From: Sphingomonas palustris
GTDB lineage: Bacteria; Pseudomonadota; Alphaproteobacteria; Sphingomonadales; Sphingomonadaceae
Direction: 5' to 3'
NCBI GenBank assembly: GCA_026225215.1
Contig: JAMFSI010000099.1
Location: forward strand, 1 to 36,025
DNA: 36,025 nucleotides
Shown: positions 1 to 8,667 of the stretch, one piece after another
How the letters are laid out: the number at the start of each line of letters is the position of its first letter
Position numbering within the stretch: the first letter of the stretch is position 1
Made by a program: the position numbers and the translations under genes
The notes under the pieces: generated by a model
What the model saw: the letters and a program-made list of their open reading frames with translations, nothing else
Databases searched by the model: none
Told to the model about the DNA's origin: nothing

Positions 1-36
1 AACAGGGAATTCTTTGGTAAAAACAGGAAAACTTGA

Positions 37-216
37 TCACCTGTCGGATGCGAACATGCGTCGCTGCGCCGCCCAAGCAAGAGGCACATCGGAGCGCATT
101 ACAGCATCGAGGTTCATGCGACGCGACTGACGTCCGGTCAGGATGCCCCGCTGAATATCCGGGGCAAGCAGGGCGAGCCGCAGGATAGGCCGCTCATACG
201 GTGCTGAAACACGGCG
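37..216 (-). pseudogene. C-terminal remnant of a site-specific (serine-type) recombinase
   Basis: The last ~60 codons of a minus-strand frame read like the C-terminal tail of large alphaproteobacterial recombinases. The recognisable pieces are LRLALLAPDIQRGILTGRQ, followed by a leucine-containing helix and then PLAWAAQRRMF. In intact proteins this segment follows a resolvase domain and a recombinase/zinc-ribbon region of several hundred residues. None of that is readable further right, where the frame becomes meaningless beyond about position 216 and runs into an IS3-type fragment on the other strand. It is therefore a decayed tail, not a working gene. The assignment rests on recalled family sequence and covers only ~60 residues. 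Confidence 0.55.
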
Positions 217-375
217 AGCTTTGGTGCGGTTGAGGTCACCCTCGTCCCGGTCATTCCCGGCACCGAAGTCTCTGCCTGAAACCTTCCGCCCATTCATCGA
301 TACACTGGGGACAGGACCTTCCCCTGGTAATTCCTCCAATTGGAATTGGCGTTCCGCCCGGAGAAGAACGGACAG

Positions 376-504
376 ATGAAGTGCAAGAGGCTTACTGAAA
401 GACAGATCGTCGGAGCGCTGAAGGAGGCAGAGGCTGGCGCGAAGACGAGCGATGTGGCTGGCACCCTGCAAAAAGCAGGGCGAATGTGGGATAAAGGCGT
501 GTAA
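376..504 (+). pseudogene. N-terminal fragment of IS3-family transposase OrfA
   Basis: An ATG follows a GGAGAAGAACGGAC leader and opens a 42-codon frame. Its start (MKCKRLTERQIVGALKEAE, then AGAKTSD) matches the helix-turn-helix beginning of IS3-family OrfA proteins, which usually run MKxxRxTEEQI..LKE.EAG.....L. Normal OrfA is about 90-100 residues. Here the sequence loses similarity after about residue 32 and stops at TAA. No OrfB (DDE domain) follows, so the element is a dead 5' fragment. Together with the neighbouring recombinase tail it marks a recombination scar just beyond the 3' end of the type IV secretion operon. Confidence 0.6.
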
Positions 505-540
505 ATCACGAGCAGTGCGGTTGCTCTGACAACACCTCCT

Positions 541-1542
541 TCACCGTTCGGCTGGTCGCCGCAACCAATCGATTGCGCGGATACCTCTATGCCCCTGCGC
601 CCGATCGAGTTGCACGATCACATCGATCATCGTCCGTGCATATTCCAGCGTATCGAGCCTGCTCAGGCCCAGCCCCGACTGCATCGTCATCAGCACCAGC
701 TGTTCGAGCGCGCCGGCCGGCGAACTGGCGTGAATGGTTGAAAAAGAGCCAGGATGGCCGGTATTTATGGCCCTCAGGAAGCTCACGGTCTCACGCCCGC
801 GCAATTCGCCCACGATGATGCGGTCCGGGCGCAAGCGCAGCGCGGCTTGAAGGAGGTCGTCCGTGGTCACCTTGGCTTCGCCCAACTCGCCCTTCACGGC
901 GACCAGTCCCAGGCTATTGGCGTGGCGTAGGCGAATTTCCGGGGTATCCTCGATCACGATCACCCGCTCATCGTCGGGGACGGCGCCGAGCAGTGCGTTA
1001 AGAAAAGTGGTCTTGCCGCTCGAGGTGCCACCTGAGATCAGGATCGACCATTTTTCGTGAACCGCGCGGGTGATAAATCCCACTGGATCCGCCTGTGGAT
1101 CGGGCACGTCGGCGAGAGCGGTGGCAGGGCGCAAGGGGCCGTTATTATAGGCCGACAAAGGCAGTTCGACCATGCGATGACGGCGAATCGCCACAGCCCA
1201 ATACGCGCGCGTTGCGGAAGGATTGATGAATTGCACTCGCGCGCCATCGGGCAGTACCGCCCCTAGCAACGGTTGTTCACGATTGATGCCTTGGTGGCTG
1301 ATTCGGGCCACCTGCTCGGCGAGACGTTGCAGATGGCGGTCAGTGACGGCTGGAACTGCGTGACATGCCATGCCCTGTCCAGCGGTCTCGATCCATACCT
1401 CGCCGGGGCGATTGACGAGAATCTCGGTCACATCCTCGCGTCCCAGCCAGGGCTTGAACGGTGCCAGATAGGTGTCGAGAAAGACACCTCCCAGCGGAAT
1501 GACAGCCGTCGGATGAGCCGGACCGACGTTCGCCGCGCTCAC
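541..1542 (-). CDS. virB11: VirB11-type secretion ATPase
   Basis: A 333-residue cytoplasmic hexameric ATPase of the VirB11/TrbB family, which powers pilus assembly and substrate transfer in type IV secretion. The Walker A motif GGTSSGKTTF sits at residues 171-180. The Walker B/Asp region DRIIVGELRGRE and the His box GHPGSFSTIHA follow, as expected for the family. Length is typical. The start is GTG at 1542, overlapping the VirB10 stop in a GTGA arrangement, so translation is probably coupled. It is the last gene of the operon visible here. Downstream are only recombinase and IS remnants, where virD4 or relaxase genes would often lie. Confidence 0.93.
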   Translation of the reverse strand: MSAANVGPAHPTAVIPLGGVFLDTYLAPFKPWLGREDVTEILVNRPGEVWIETAGQGMACHAVPAVTDRHLQRLAEQVARISHQGINREQPLLGAVLPDGARVQFINPSATRAYWAVAIRRHRMVELPLSAYNNGPLRPATALADVPDPQADPVGFITRAVHEKWSILISGGTSSGKTTFLNALLGAVPDDERVIVIEDTPEIRLRHANSLGLVAVKGELGEAKVTTDDLLQAALRLRPDRIIVGELRGRETVSFLRAINTGHPGSFSTIHASSPAGALEQLVLMTMQSGLGLSRLDTLEYARTMIDVIVQLDRAQGHRGIRAIDWLRRPAER

Positions 1543-2663
1543 GGTTTTCGCCCCGAATCACTCACCGCCGAGAAGTCCAGATCACGGGCCAGGAATACCC
1601 GAATGGGCGAGCCGGCTGCCACCTTGATCGTCGGTGGGATCTGATCATCGTGCTGAGCCGCGACCGAAGCGGCGCTGTTGCCGGTCGAGACCACCACTGG
1701 ATTGCCCGATGAGCTGGCGAGCCCGGTGAGCACCGACAACACCACCGACGAGCCGTAGCGCTCAAAGTAATGGCTGTAGACCTTACCAGTCAGCCCCGCC
1801 TGTCCGCCGAAATCGACGCCCGGCGAGCCTAACGCCACCGATGCTCCATCTGGCAGCAGGAGCCTCGTCCACACCACATAGGCGCGCTTCTGTCCGGTGG
1901 CGATGCCCGACTTGTATTGGCCGATCAGCCGGGAATAGCGGGGGATCAGTACCTTGCTGCCATCGAAGCTTCGCACATTCTCGGTGACAAGGGCCCGTGT
2001 ATAGCCGGGCAGGTCGGAATTGAGCGCCGTTTCGAGCACCGCGGAGATCAAGGTGCCTTGGGTGATGGTGTTGGACGGGTCGCCCAGCTTTTCAACCGTG
2101 GCGGTATCGACGCTACTCGTGGCCTTGGCGAGAAACTGATCGGTATCGTCGCCCTTATCCTTCTCGATCCCCGATCTGGGCGAGGAAACAGCGGTTGGCG
2201 CTGCTGGTGTGGCGGCGTTGGGGCCATCATAGACCATGGCTGGGGAAGCGGCGCCGGAAATTGCCGCAGCCGAAACCGTCGGTGCGGCTCGCGACACGGG
2301 CGGTGGGGACAGCGCGACGGGTGTAAAGGCAGAATGTGGCGCCTCGAGCGGCGCCGGCGGCGTGGGCGCTGGCAACTCGGATCGCTCGATCGCAGGGGCT
2401 GTGCGATTCCGGCTCAGCGAAAATAGCGTAACCCCGCCCAGCAGCATCGCGACCAAAGCCCCGAGCGCTAGCCCCATCGTATCGGAGCGGCGCCTGCTTT
2501 GCGCGACGATCGGAAAGCCATTGTGGCTGGCTCTCGCCAAGGCCTCGTCGTCGAGGTGCAGGCGTGGATCGTCTTCGCCACCGGGAGTGGTCAATGAAAA
2601 GCCGCTTGCCTTTTCCCCGCCCGGTCGACCGGCACCCGAATTCGCTACGGCGGCGGCGCTCAT
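1539..2663 (-). CDS. virB10: VirB10/TrbI-type core complex protein
   Basis: A 374-residue inner-membrane-anchored core component that spans the periplasm and reaches the outer-membrane cap of the type IV secretion channel. Visible parts are a short cytoplasmic N-terminus, one transmembrane helix at about residues 62-83, a proline/alanine-rich periplasmic linker (about 90-170) and a C-terminal TrbI beta-barrel domain (about 190-370). That domain contains GTLISAVLETALNSDLPG and VLIPRYSRLIGQY, both family hallmarks. The ATG at 2663 overlaps the stop of VirB9 (ATGA). The order VirB9-VirB10-VirB11 is the standard one. Confidence 0.93.
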   Translation of the reverse strand: MSAAAVANSGAGRPGGEKASGFSLTTPGGEDDPRLHLDDEALARASHNGFPIVAQSRRRSDTMGLALGALVAMLLGGVTLFSLSRNRTAPAIERSELPAPTPPAPLEAPHSAFTPVALSPPPVSRAAPTVSAAAISGAASPAMVYDGPNAATPAAPTAVSSPRSGIEKDKGDDTDQFLAKATSSVDTATVEKLGDPSNTITQGTLISAVLETALNSDLPGYTRALVTENVRSFDGSKVLIPRYSRLIGQYKSGIATGQKRAYVVWTRLLLPDGASVALGSPGVDFGGQAGLTGKVYSHYFERYGSSVVLSVLTGLASSSGNPVVVSTGNSAASVAAQHDDQIPPTIKVAAGSPIRVFLARDLDFSAVSDSGRKP

Positions 2664-3592
2664 GGCGCGGTTCCGGAGTTGGACGGCGCGGCGGGAGGGG
2701 TCGTTGCAGCATCGTTTCTGCTTGCACGAGCCGTGGCAGTGTCGGGACTTATAACGGGCTTTGCTACCGCGGTACCGGTGCCGTCACGCCGCGCTTCGTG
2801 ACTCTTGCGGCGGGTCGGCTGCTCACCCTCATTGAGCTCGCCGCCGGGCGCCGGTCGGGCCGGAGCCATCAAAGTAGCGGTCTGCTTGCCACGCTTCAGC
2901 GTAATCTCAGCAGGGATACCGTCGATAACCATATAGTCGCCCTCGATCCGGTAATTGAGCGGCCCGTCTCCAGCGGAAGGATCGCGGCGCAGAATGGCGG
3001 GCGGCGCCACGTCCTTGGGCCAGCTCAGCCAGACAAACTGGCCGTCATCGAACACGCGCGAGGGCCACAAGCTGCGCACACCGCTCATAATCCAGTCGAA
3101 ATGCAGGTCGGCCAGGCTTTTTTCTGCTGGTGGGTCGCCGGCCTTGGCCAGTTCGGCTTCCACCGGGAGCAGTGTCGGCGGTGGCGGCGGCACCGGGTCC
3201 GGCGGATAAGCGAATTGTAGAATGTAGGCGACCGAAAGCCCTCGCCCTGCCACTAGATCGAACAGATAAGTGCGCTTGTCGGTGATCACCGTCATGTTGG
3301 TATGGCTGTTGGCGTGCATCGGCTTGATGAACACCAGGGTCCCGTGCTTGTTAGGCGTGACTTGCCATTCGGTTGAATCTCCTACCGCGATATTGTCGAT
3401 GCGCTCGTCCGAGCGGAAGGTGATGGTGGTCTGGATGCCGACATGGCCATGCACCGTGACGATCCTGCGCGCGTTGTACAGCTGATCGACGATACGCACG
3501 TCGCCGCTGACGGCTGGTGCGGCCAAGCCGAGTGAAATGGCTCCCAGAAGAGCGAGTTTCGGCACGGCAAAAGGGAACGTAACGGGCTTCAC
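2660..3592 (-). CDS. virB9: VirB9-type outer-membrane core protein
   Basis: A 310-residue VirB9/TrbG/CagX protein. It forms the periplasmic and outer-membrane ring of the secretion core with VirB10, and normally with a VirB7 lipoprotein. Residues 1-30 form a signal peptide (hydrophobic LALLGAISLGLAA ending near VSG). The CagX region with TVHGHVGIQTTITF, GDSTEWQV and NMTVITDKRTYLF follows, then the C-terminal FDDGQFVWLSWP lobe. The start chosen is GTG at 3592 because it overlaps the VirB6 stop (GTGA). A longer frame extends to 3946 but only runs antisense-style through VirB6 coding sequence. The last ~60 residues are a low-complexity Ala/Thr/Pro tail not usual for the family. Confidence 0.9.
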   Translation of the reverse strand: MKPVTFPFAVPKLALLGAISLGLAAPAVSGDVRIVDQLYNARRIVTVHGHVGIQTTITFRSDERIDNIAVGDSTEWQVTPNKHGTLVFIKPMHANSHTNMTVITDKRTYLFDLVAGRGLSVAYILQFAYPPDPVPPPPPTLLPVEAELAKAGDPPAEKSLADLHFDWIMSGVRSLWPSRVFDDGQFVWLSWPKDVAPPAILRRDPSAGDGPLNYRIEGDYMVIDGIPAEITLKRGKQTATLMAPARPAPGGELNEGEQPTRRKSHEARRDGTGTAVAKPVISPDTATARASRNDAATTPPAAPSNSGTAP

Positions 3593-4812
3593 AGGCGAGC
3601 CTTGACGGGAAGAGTGGAGGCATCCGGGCGCGGGCGGAACCGGCTGCCCACGCCCTGCAAGCGTCGGTCGCCGGAGCCCATCGAAGCCCCGGCGGCGGTG
3701 GGGACCAGTCCCATGACCACGGTGCGTGCCCGTTCCGTGCGGTCGGTGCCGTCCGCGATCGAGCCGCCACGTCCCTCGGAGGAGGAGGGGCTCATGCCCG
3801 CCATCATCGCCCGCACGCGCGGATTGGCGACGCCGCCCGGCTGCCAGGACGCGGTCCCGGGCATCGGTACCGTCGCCACGGGCGCGATCGTAGGCTGGGC
3901 GGCGAAAGGCGGCACGGGCTGGCCGCCGCCGAAAGGCAGTCGCCATCCCGCGACTATCAGCGTGGCGGTGCGCCCTAACAGCACCATCAGCGCGAGATAA
4001 ACGCAGGCGGACAAGAACAGCAGCAGTGCGCTGCGCGTCGATTCTTCGGTGGTATCATTCAATGCGTCGCGAATCAGCGGGGCGATTATCGTCAGCATGG
4101 CCCCGCCGATCAGTACCGTCAGCAAGGGAACGAGCGCGCTGGCCACCGTCGCCTTCAGCCAGCCTTCGAAGAGGCCGTTGGTGGCGGGGAACAGCGCCAG
4201 CACGATGAACACCGGCCCCAATGCCAGCAGCGCTGCCAGTACGATCTTGGCAGTGACCATCACGCCCACCGTCCCAACCAGCAGCATCAGACCCGAGATC
4301 CACAGCATCCCTTGCGTTGAAAGAAAAGAGACGTTGTGGGAGGCGCCGTCGGCGGTCGCCTGGCTTGCTTGGACCGCGCCGTTGGCACTTTGATGAGTGG
4401 CATCGGAGATGGCAGCGAAGATGATTTCGATTTTGTCGGCGAAGGCGCTGGTGGCCGAGCCATGGGTGCCGGCAACCACGCTGGCGAGCTGATCGGGCGC
4501 GCCCACGGCGAGTTGCCATACCACGTTCTGATAGGCCAGCCACGAGGTTGCGAAGGTCATCACCAGGCCGATGGTCATCATCCGGGGCGTCAGCGCAGCA
4601 AGCCCCAGCCGGCTACGGCCGGTCAGCAATGCCCAGCCGAACAGGCCGACATACAGTGTGAGCATCGCTGTCAGCACCGGCATCAGCGCCCCATGCTGGC
4701 CGAACAGCCGGCCGAATGCGTCAGCGGCCCCTTCTCCGACGCGGCAATCCAGTCCACGCAGCGTCTGCGCGAGGCTGGCACCATTCAGCTGCAGGGCGGG
4801 GCAAGTGCTCAT
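3589..4812 (-). CDS. virB6: VirB6/TrbL-type polytopic inner membrane protein
   Basis: A 407-residue polytopic inner-membrane protein of the VirB6/TrbL family, part of the channel base in type IV secretion. Several hydrophobic helices are visible, for example LTAMLTLYVGLFGWALL, ISGLMLLVGTVGVMVTA, IVLAALLALGPVFIVLALF and LLLFLSACVYLALMVLL. The family's central WISGLMLLVG...LALGPVFI core is present. The last ~110 residues are hydrophilic and Pro/Gly/Arg-rich, probably a cytoplasmic tail. The ATG at 4812 overlaps the VirB4 stop (ATGA). The next gene is directly virB9: the virB7-virB8 pair that often lies here is missing. Confidence 0.88.
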   Translation of the reverse strand: MSTCPALQLNGASLAQTLRGLDCRVGEGAADAFGRLFGQHGALMPVLTAMLTLYVGLFGWALLTGRSRLGLAALTPRMMTIGLVMTFATSWLAYQNVVWQLAVGAPDQLASVVAGTHGSATSAFADKIEIIFAAISDATHQSANGAVQASQATADGASHNVSFLSTQGMLWISGLMLLVGTVGVMVTAKIVLAALLALGPVFIVLALFPATNGLFEGWLKATVASALVPLLTVLIGGAMLTIIAPLIRDALNDTTEESTRSALLLFLSACVYLALMVLLGRTATLIVAGWRLPFGGGQPVPPFAAQPTIAPVATVPMPGTASWQPGGVANPRVRAMMAGMSPSSSEGRGGSIADGTDRTERARTVVMGLVPTAAGASMGSGDRRLQGVGSRFRPRPDASTLPVKARL

Positions 4813-7244
4813 TCGGCAGCGTCCCGCAGGGGCGCGGTTTCGCCTTCCTGGCCGGGCCAGACCGTGCCGGTCAGAGCTTCGAACCAGGCGGACGGAGCGT
4901 CACCCACTTCGGCGCGCAAGGCATCGAGGCGGCGCACACTGGCCTCGCGGCCCGACAGCACGGCGAGGATGTCGGGCTGATCGCCCAGATCCAGCCGTGC
5001 CACCACCGAATGGTTGGCATGCCGGATAAGGAAGCAGCGGCTGTGTGCCGGCAATTGCCGCACCAGCTCCAGCTCATGCGTGGATAGTCCGAAGCCCTCG
5101 CAGTAATCCTCGAACCGGGCGCGTGGGTTAGGGGTGAAGATCATCGTCGCGGTCTGCTCGACGATGGCGCTGGCGATGCGGCTGTCGAGCGCGTCGCGCG
5201 CGCTTTGCGTCGCGAAACCGACCAGCGCATTGCGCTTACGCAAGGTTTTCAGCCAATCGCGGATACGCGCGGCGAACACCGGATCGTCGAGCGCCTTCCA
5301 GCCCTCGTCGATCAGTACCATCGATGGCATGCCATCGAGTCGCTCGTCGATGCGATGGAACAGGTAGAGCATCGTCGGCGTGCGCAGTGTCGGGTTGTCG
5401 AGCAGCGCGGTCATGTCGAAGCCGAGCGTATGCGCGTCGAGATCGAGTGCATCTTCCGCATTGTCGAAAAGCCAGGCGTGCTCACCGCCGTCGATCCACG
5501 GATCGAGCCGCGAGGAGAGGTCGCCCGGTGCGGGTCGCCGAGCGCCGCCCAGCAGTTCGCGGAAATGGCGCAGGCGGCGGAAGACGGGCTCGGCTTCGAT
5601 GCAGGCATCGACCGCCTGAGCGATAGCGGCGAGTTCTTCCGGTCCCTCGGCCGCCAGCATCACCCCCAGCCAGTCCCGCAGGAAACCACGGTTGACCGGA
5701 TTGTCGGGCAGGGCGAGCGGATTGAATCCGGTCGGTTCGCCAGGTTGTATCCGCGCATAATGGCCGCCGAGTGCGCGCAGGAAAATCTCGGCACCGCGAT
5801 CCTTGTCGAAGAATACCGTGCGGGGCGCGAATTTCTGTGATTGCGCGGTGAGGAAATTCAGCACCACCGTCTTGCCGCTGCCCGAGGGGCCGATCACGGT
5901 GAAATTACCGAGGTCGCCCTCATGGAAATTGAAGAAATAGGGGGTGGCACTGGTTGTCTCGAAGACCGTGGCGGCCGGGCCCCAGTGATTGCCCTCAGGC
6001 CGTCCGAAAGGCATGCCATGCAGCGACAGGAAGCCTGCCGCATTGGCGGTCGAGATCAGCGCGCGACGAACGACATAGCTTTCGTTGCCGGGAAACTGCC
6101 CCCAAAATGATGGTTCCGTGTTGACGTCCTCGCGCACCACAACGGCGCCGAGGTCGGCTAAGGCCGCGCCAGCCGCAGCCGCCGCCTGGTCGAGGCCGGG
6201 GAGGGTATCGGCCCGAACCAGGAGCGACAGATGGTGGTCGCCGAAGCCGACTTGCCCGGCACCCAGCGCGTCGCGCGCGGCCAGCATTTCGCGACGTTCG
6301 GCGCCGGCTTCCTCATCGGCCGAGCGCAAGCGGCGGATCGCAAGGTCGATACGCTCACGCGCTACCTGGCGATCGGCGGGGGCGAAGCTCTCGGTCAGCA
6401 CCAGCTCATGAGGCAGGCGCAATATATTGTCGATGAGCCCGGCGCGCGTGCTGTCAGGATAGTCCTTCACCGCCAGCATGGTCGCGTAATTGCGGCTACC
6501 CCCCTGCGCGATCTCGATCGCATTGAGGCCGAAAGCGACCCGGGCGTAAGGCAGATGATAGCCGAGGTCGGTGCCCTCGGGCGGCATCGCAACCGGCCGC
6601 ATCTCGCCATTATAAAGCGCCGAGAGGATCTCCAAAGGCTCGGAGCAGAGGACGCCACGCTCGCTGGTGTAGCCACCCAGCAAGCGTGCGCCATAAGGCT
6701 CGAGCGTTGCCACCAGCGCCGTCGCGGCGGCGTCGAGTGCGCGGCGGTCGGCCGGATCGGGCTCGGCTCGTCCACCGGCAAGGCGGCGTTTCACTTTTTC
6801 CGGCCAGCCGGTCTTGCCGCGAGCAGGGCGGCGAAGGATGGTCAGCACCTGCTCGTTGACGAAGAGTTTGCGGGTGGCCAGCCGCTCCTGCCACCGCTCG
6901 TGCACCAGTGCCGCGAAGGGGGCGATGGGGGCTTCATCGAGCGACACTTGTACCCGGCGCCTCAGCACGTGGTGATAGACGACGAAACGGGCATCGAGCG
7001 CCGAGCGCAACATCGTCTCGCGCACGCCGAGATGATGGTCGAGCGCGTCATCGTCCTCGGTCTCGAAGGGCAGGCCGGGCACCTGGATCATCGCCATCAG
7101 CGCCCCGTCGCGCAAGCGCAGGGTCGAGCCATCGAGGTGTTCGGCGTAAGGCAGGCGATCGCCGGCGCGCGCTTCCTTCGGTTCCCAGGCGGCAGGGCCT
7201 TTCCAGTTCGCCGCCTTGGCTTTTCCGCCTTTTTGCCCGCTCAT
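4809..7244 (-). CDS. virB4: VirB4-type secretion ATPase
   Basis: An 811-residue VirB4/TrbE-family ATPase, the largest energising subunit of the type IV secretion system, at the cytoplasmic face of the inner membrane. The C-terminal ATPase half has Walker A GPSGSGKTVVLNF and Walker B SMVLIDEGWKALDD. It also has the family segment VGFATQSARDALDS and a nearby TATMIFTPNP. The N-terminal CagE/VirB4 domain is present. The start is ATG at 7244 (MSGQKGGKAKAANWKG), which overlaps the VirB3 stop. The frame stays open to 7610, but that extra part is the out-of-frame shadow of VirB3 and VirB2. Length is typical. Confidence 0.94.
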   Translation of the reverse strand: MSGQKGGKAKAANWKGPAAWEPKEARAGDRLPYAEHLDGSTLRLRDGALMAMIQVPGLPFETEDDDALDHHLGVRETMLRSALDARFVVYHHVLRRRVQVSLDEAPIAPFAALVHERWQERLATRKLFVNEQVLTILRRPARGKTGWPEKVKRRLAGGRAEPDPADRRALDAAATALVATLEPYGARLLGGYTSERGVLCSEPLEILSALYNGEMRPVAMPPEGTDLGYHLPYARVAFGLNAIEIAQGGSRNYATMLAVKDYPDSTRAGLIDNILRLPHELVLTESFAPADRQVARERIDLAIRRLRSADEEAGAERREMLAARDALGAGQVGFGDHHLSLLVRADTLPGLDQAAAAAGAALADLGAVVVREDVNTEPSFWGQFPGNESYVVRRALISTANAAGFLSLHGMPFGRPEGNHWGPAATVFETTSATPYFFNFHEGDLGNFTVIGPSGSGKTVVLNFLTAQSQKFAPRTVFFDKDRGAEIFLRALGGHYARIQPGEPTGFNPLALPDNPVNRGFLRDWLGVMLAAEGPEELAAIAQAVDACIEAEPVFRRLRHFRELLGGARRPAPGDLSSRLDPWIDGGEHAWLFDNAEDALDLDAHTLGFDMTALLDNPTLRTPTMLYLFHRIDERLDGMPSMVLIDEGWKALDDPVFAARIRDWLKTLRKRNALVGFATQSARDALDSRIASAIVEQTATMIFTPNPRARFEDYCEGFGLSTHELELVRQLPAHSRCFLIRHANHSVVARLDLGDQPDILAVLSGREASVRRLDALRAEVGDAPSAWFEALTGTVWPGQEGETAPLRDAAE

Positions 7245-7516
7245 GGCGCGTAGCTGTTGCAGCCCCAGCGCGTCCAGTTTTTTACGCGCGGGCAGCGGCT
7301 GACACGAGTCAGCCACAAGTCGAACACGCGTGGTTCCCGCAAGCACGCGATATAGCCGGCCGCGTGCACCGCCAGCGCCAGCGGCAGCGCCCAAAAGCTG
7401 TGCGAAATCAGGAATGCCTCGGTGGTGACGGCCATATTGATGACGAAGAAACTGTAAGTGACGCCGCCGAACATCTGCGGCCGGGTCAGCGAACGGAAGA
7501 CGGGAGCGCGGTTCAC
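7241..7516 (-). CDS. virB3: VirB3-type inner membrane protein
   Basis: A 91-residue VirB3/TrbD-like protein, a small inner-membrane partner of VirB4. It begins at GTG 7516 (VNRAPVFRSLTRPQMFGGV), three bases after the VirB2 stop. It has the usual hydrophobic hairpin, one helix around TYSFFVINMAVTTEAFLI and one around FWALPLALAVHAAGYIACL. The C-terminus REPRVFDLWLTRVSRCPR matches the typical DPR.fdl...k...C pattern. The start is GTG and the coding sequence overlaps virB4 by 4 bp, so automated callers may miss or extend it. Confidence 0.85.
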   Translation of the reverse strand: MNRAPVFRSLTRPQMFGGVTYSFFVINMAVTTEAFLISHSFWALPLALAVHAAGYIACLREPRVFDLWLTRVSRCPRVKNWTRWGCNSYAP

Positions 7517-7518
7517 GC

Positions 7519-7854
7519 TCAGTGCGTCGCTTGAGCGGTGGCCTGGATACCGGAAACGATGGCTCCAGACCCGAACAGGATGAAGCAACCGATGATGACT
7601 GTGGCGCCAAAGCGCCAGTTCATCCGGCCGGTCAGCATCATGAAGCCGACCATCGCCACCGCAATCACGGCCACTGCCGTCGCGACGTTGCCCAGCAAGG
7701 TGCCTTGCAACCAACCCATCGCCGCAACGATCGGACCCGAGCCTGCCGGATCGGCGCCTGTCGCCGTCTGGGCGAAAGCCGGCGAGGCGACCAAAGCGCT
7801 GAAAATGGCCCCGAAGCCGGCTCCAGGAGTACGATAGGTGCGGCGGTAGCTCAT
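7519..7854 (-). CDS. virB2: VirB2-type pilin
   Basis: A 111-residue TrbC/VirB2 pilin precursor. The N-terminal signal peptide probably ends near SPAFAQ (residue ~29). The mature part has two hydrophobic helices, LLGNVATAVAVIAVAMVGFMMLTG and TVIIGCFILFGSGAIVSGI, separated by a short basic RMNWRFG loop, which is exactly the VirB2 layout. The ATG at 7854 overlaps the stop of the upstream lytic transglycosylase (ATGA). Its product should assemble into the conjugative or effector-delivery pilus. Confidence 0.9.
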   Translation of the reverse strand: MSYRRTYRTPGAGFGAIFSALVASPAFAQTATGADPAGSGPIVAAMGWLQGTLLGNVATAVAVIAVAMVGFMMLTGRMNWRFGATVIIGCFILFGSGAIVSGIQATAQATH

Positions 7855-8504
7855 TTCTGCAATCCTGTATCACTCGTGGCCGCGATCCGGTCGAGGATGT
7901 TGGCGACATAGGCTCGGGTTTCGGCGATCCGCGGAATACCGCCGGCACGGATCACACGCGTCGCGCCGGCATTGTAGGCGGCGAGGGCTCGGTCGAGATG
8001 GCCGTCGAACATGTCGAGCAGCTCTCGCAGATAGCGGGCAGAGCCGTCGAGATTAGCCTGTGGGTCGCGCGGATCGACTGCAAGCGCGCGGGCGGTCGCC
8101 GGCATCAACTGGCCAAGCCCGATCGCGCCCTTTGGGCTGACTGCCTGTGGTTGCCAACGGCTTTCCTGCCAGACCAACGCGGCCAACAGATGAGGGCTGA
8201 CGCTATAGCGCGCGGCCGTGGCCTCAAGCGGGGCACGCCAAGCGGCCGGAACGGCGCCGGCCGAAAGGGGGACATTGTCCTGAGGGGCGGGGGGGGAGGC
8301 GACGAGGTCAGAGCGGGCAGAGCCCTGATTATCGCTATTGCGCTCCACCCAGGCGACGGCGGCGGTGTCGCTGCGCTGACGCACGACGCCATCGTCTCCG
8401 ATTTCAATGACGTCCGCGCGGGCCTGGGTCGCACCGAGGAGCGCGAGGCAGAAGGACATTCCCAACGCTTTCGACCGCCACGCTCTTGATCCTATGCGCA
8501 CCAC
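7851..8504 (-). CDS. virB1: VirB1-type lytic transglycosylase
   Basis: First gene of the type IV secretion operon. A 217-residue SLT-domain murein transglycosylase that opens peptidoglycan for channel assembly. The SLT core lies at residues ~98-210, with the catalytic Glu at about residue 114 in VWQESRWQPQAVSP. GAIGLGQLMPATA and ALAAYNAGATRV follow, all family hallmarks. A signal peptide ending near TQARA is present. Two starts are possible: tandem GTG codons at 8504/8501, or ATG at 8459, which would begin the protein immediately at the signal peptide hydrophobic core (MSFCLALLGATQARA). The ATG is at least as plausible. Confidence 0.88.
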   Translation of the reverse strand: MVRIGSRAWRSKALGMSFCLALLGATQARADVIEIGDDGVVRQRSDTAAVAWVERNSDNQGSARSDLVASPPAPQDNVPLSAGAVPAAWRAPLEATAARYSVSPHLLAALVWQESRWQPQAVSPKGAIGLGQLMPATARALAVDPRDPQANLDGSARYLRELLDMFDGHLDRALAAYNAGATRVIRAGGIPRIAETRAYVANILDRIAATSDTGLQK

Positions 8505-8667
8505 AGACCCTGCCGCCTCAAATGAAGTTCGCTCAAAGCGGCCTCATGCTGCGGTTGAATGACAGTTTGATGTCATTCGCAATCGCTCCGCCGCATTGGC
8601 CGAAACTCGACGTTGATTGGGGAAATCCGGGGTGCTTTCCCGCCAACAAAAAAATTCGATGTTTTGA
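8505..8667. promoter_or_regulatory. Divergent intergenic region between T4SS operon and phosphoesterase
   Basis: The two operons are transcribed away from each other from this non-coding stretch, so both promoters should lie between about 8505 and 8780. The sequence becomes AT-richer toward 8645-8670. No gene was recognised. A short open frame on the plus strand from 8486 to 8728 has no ribosome binding site and no recognisable protein features. Confidence 0.4.

Noticed and set aside
8645..8667. A fourth Pho-box heptamer at 8657 (CGATGTT)
   Set aside because: It is in phase with the other three but matches the heptamer too poorly to claim.
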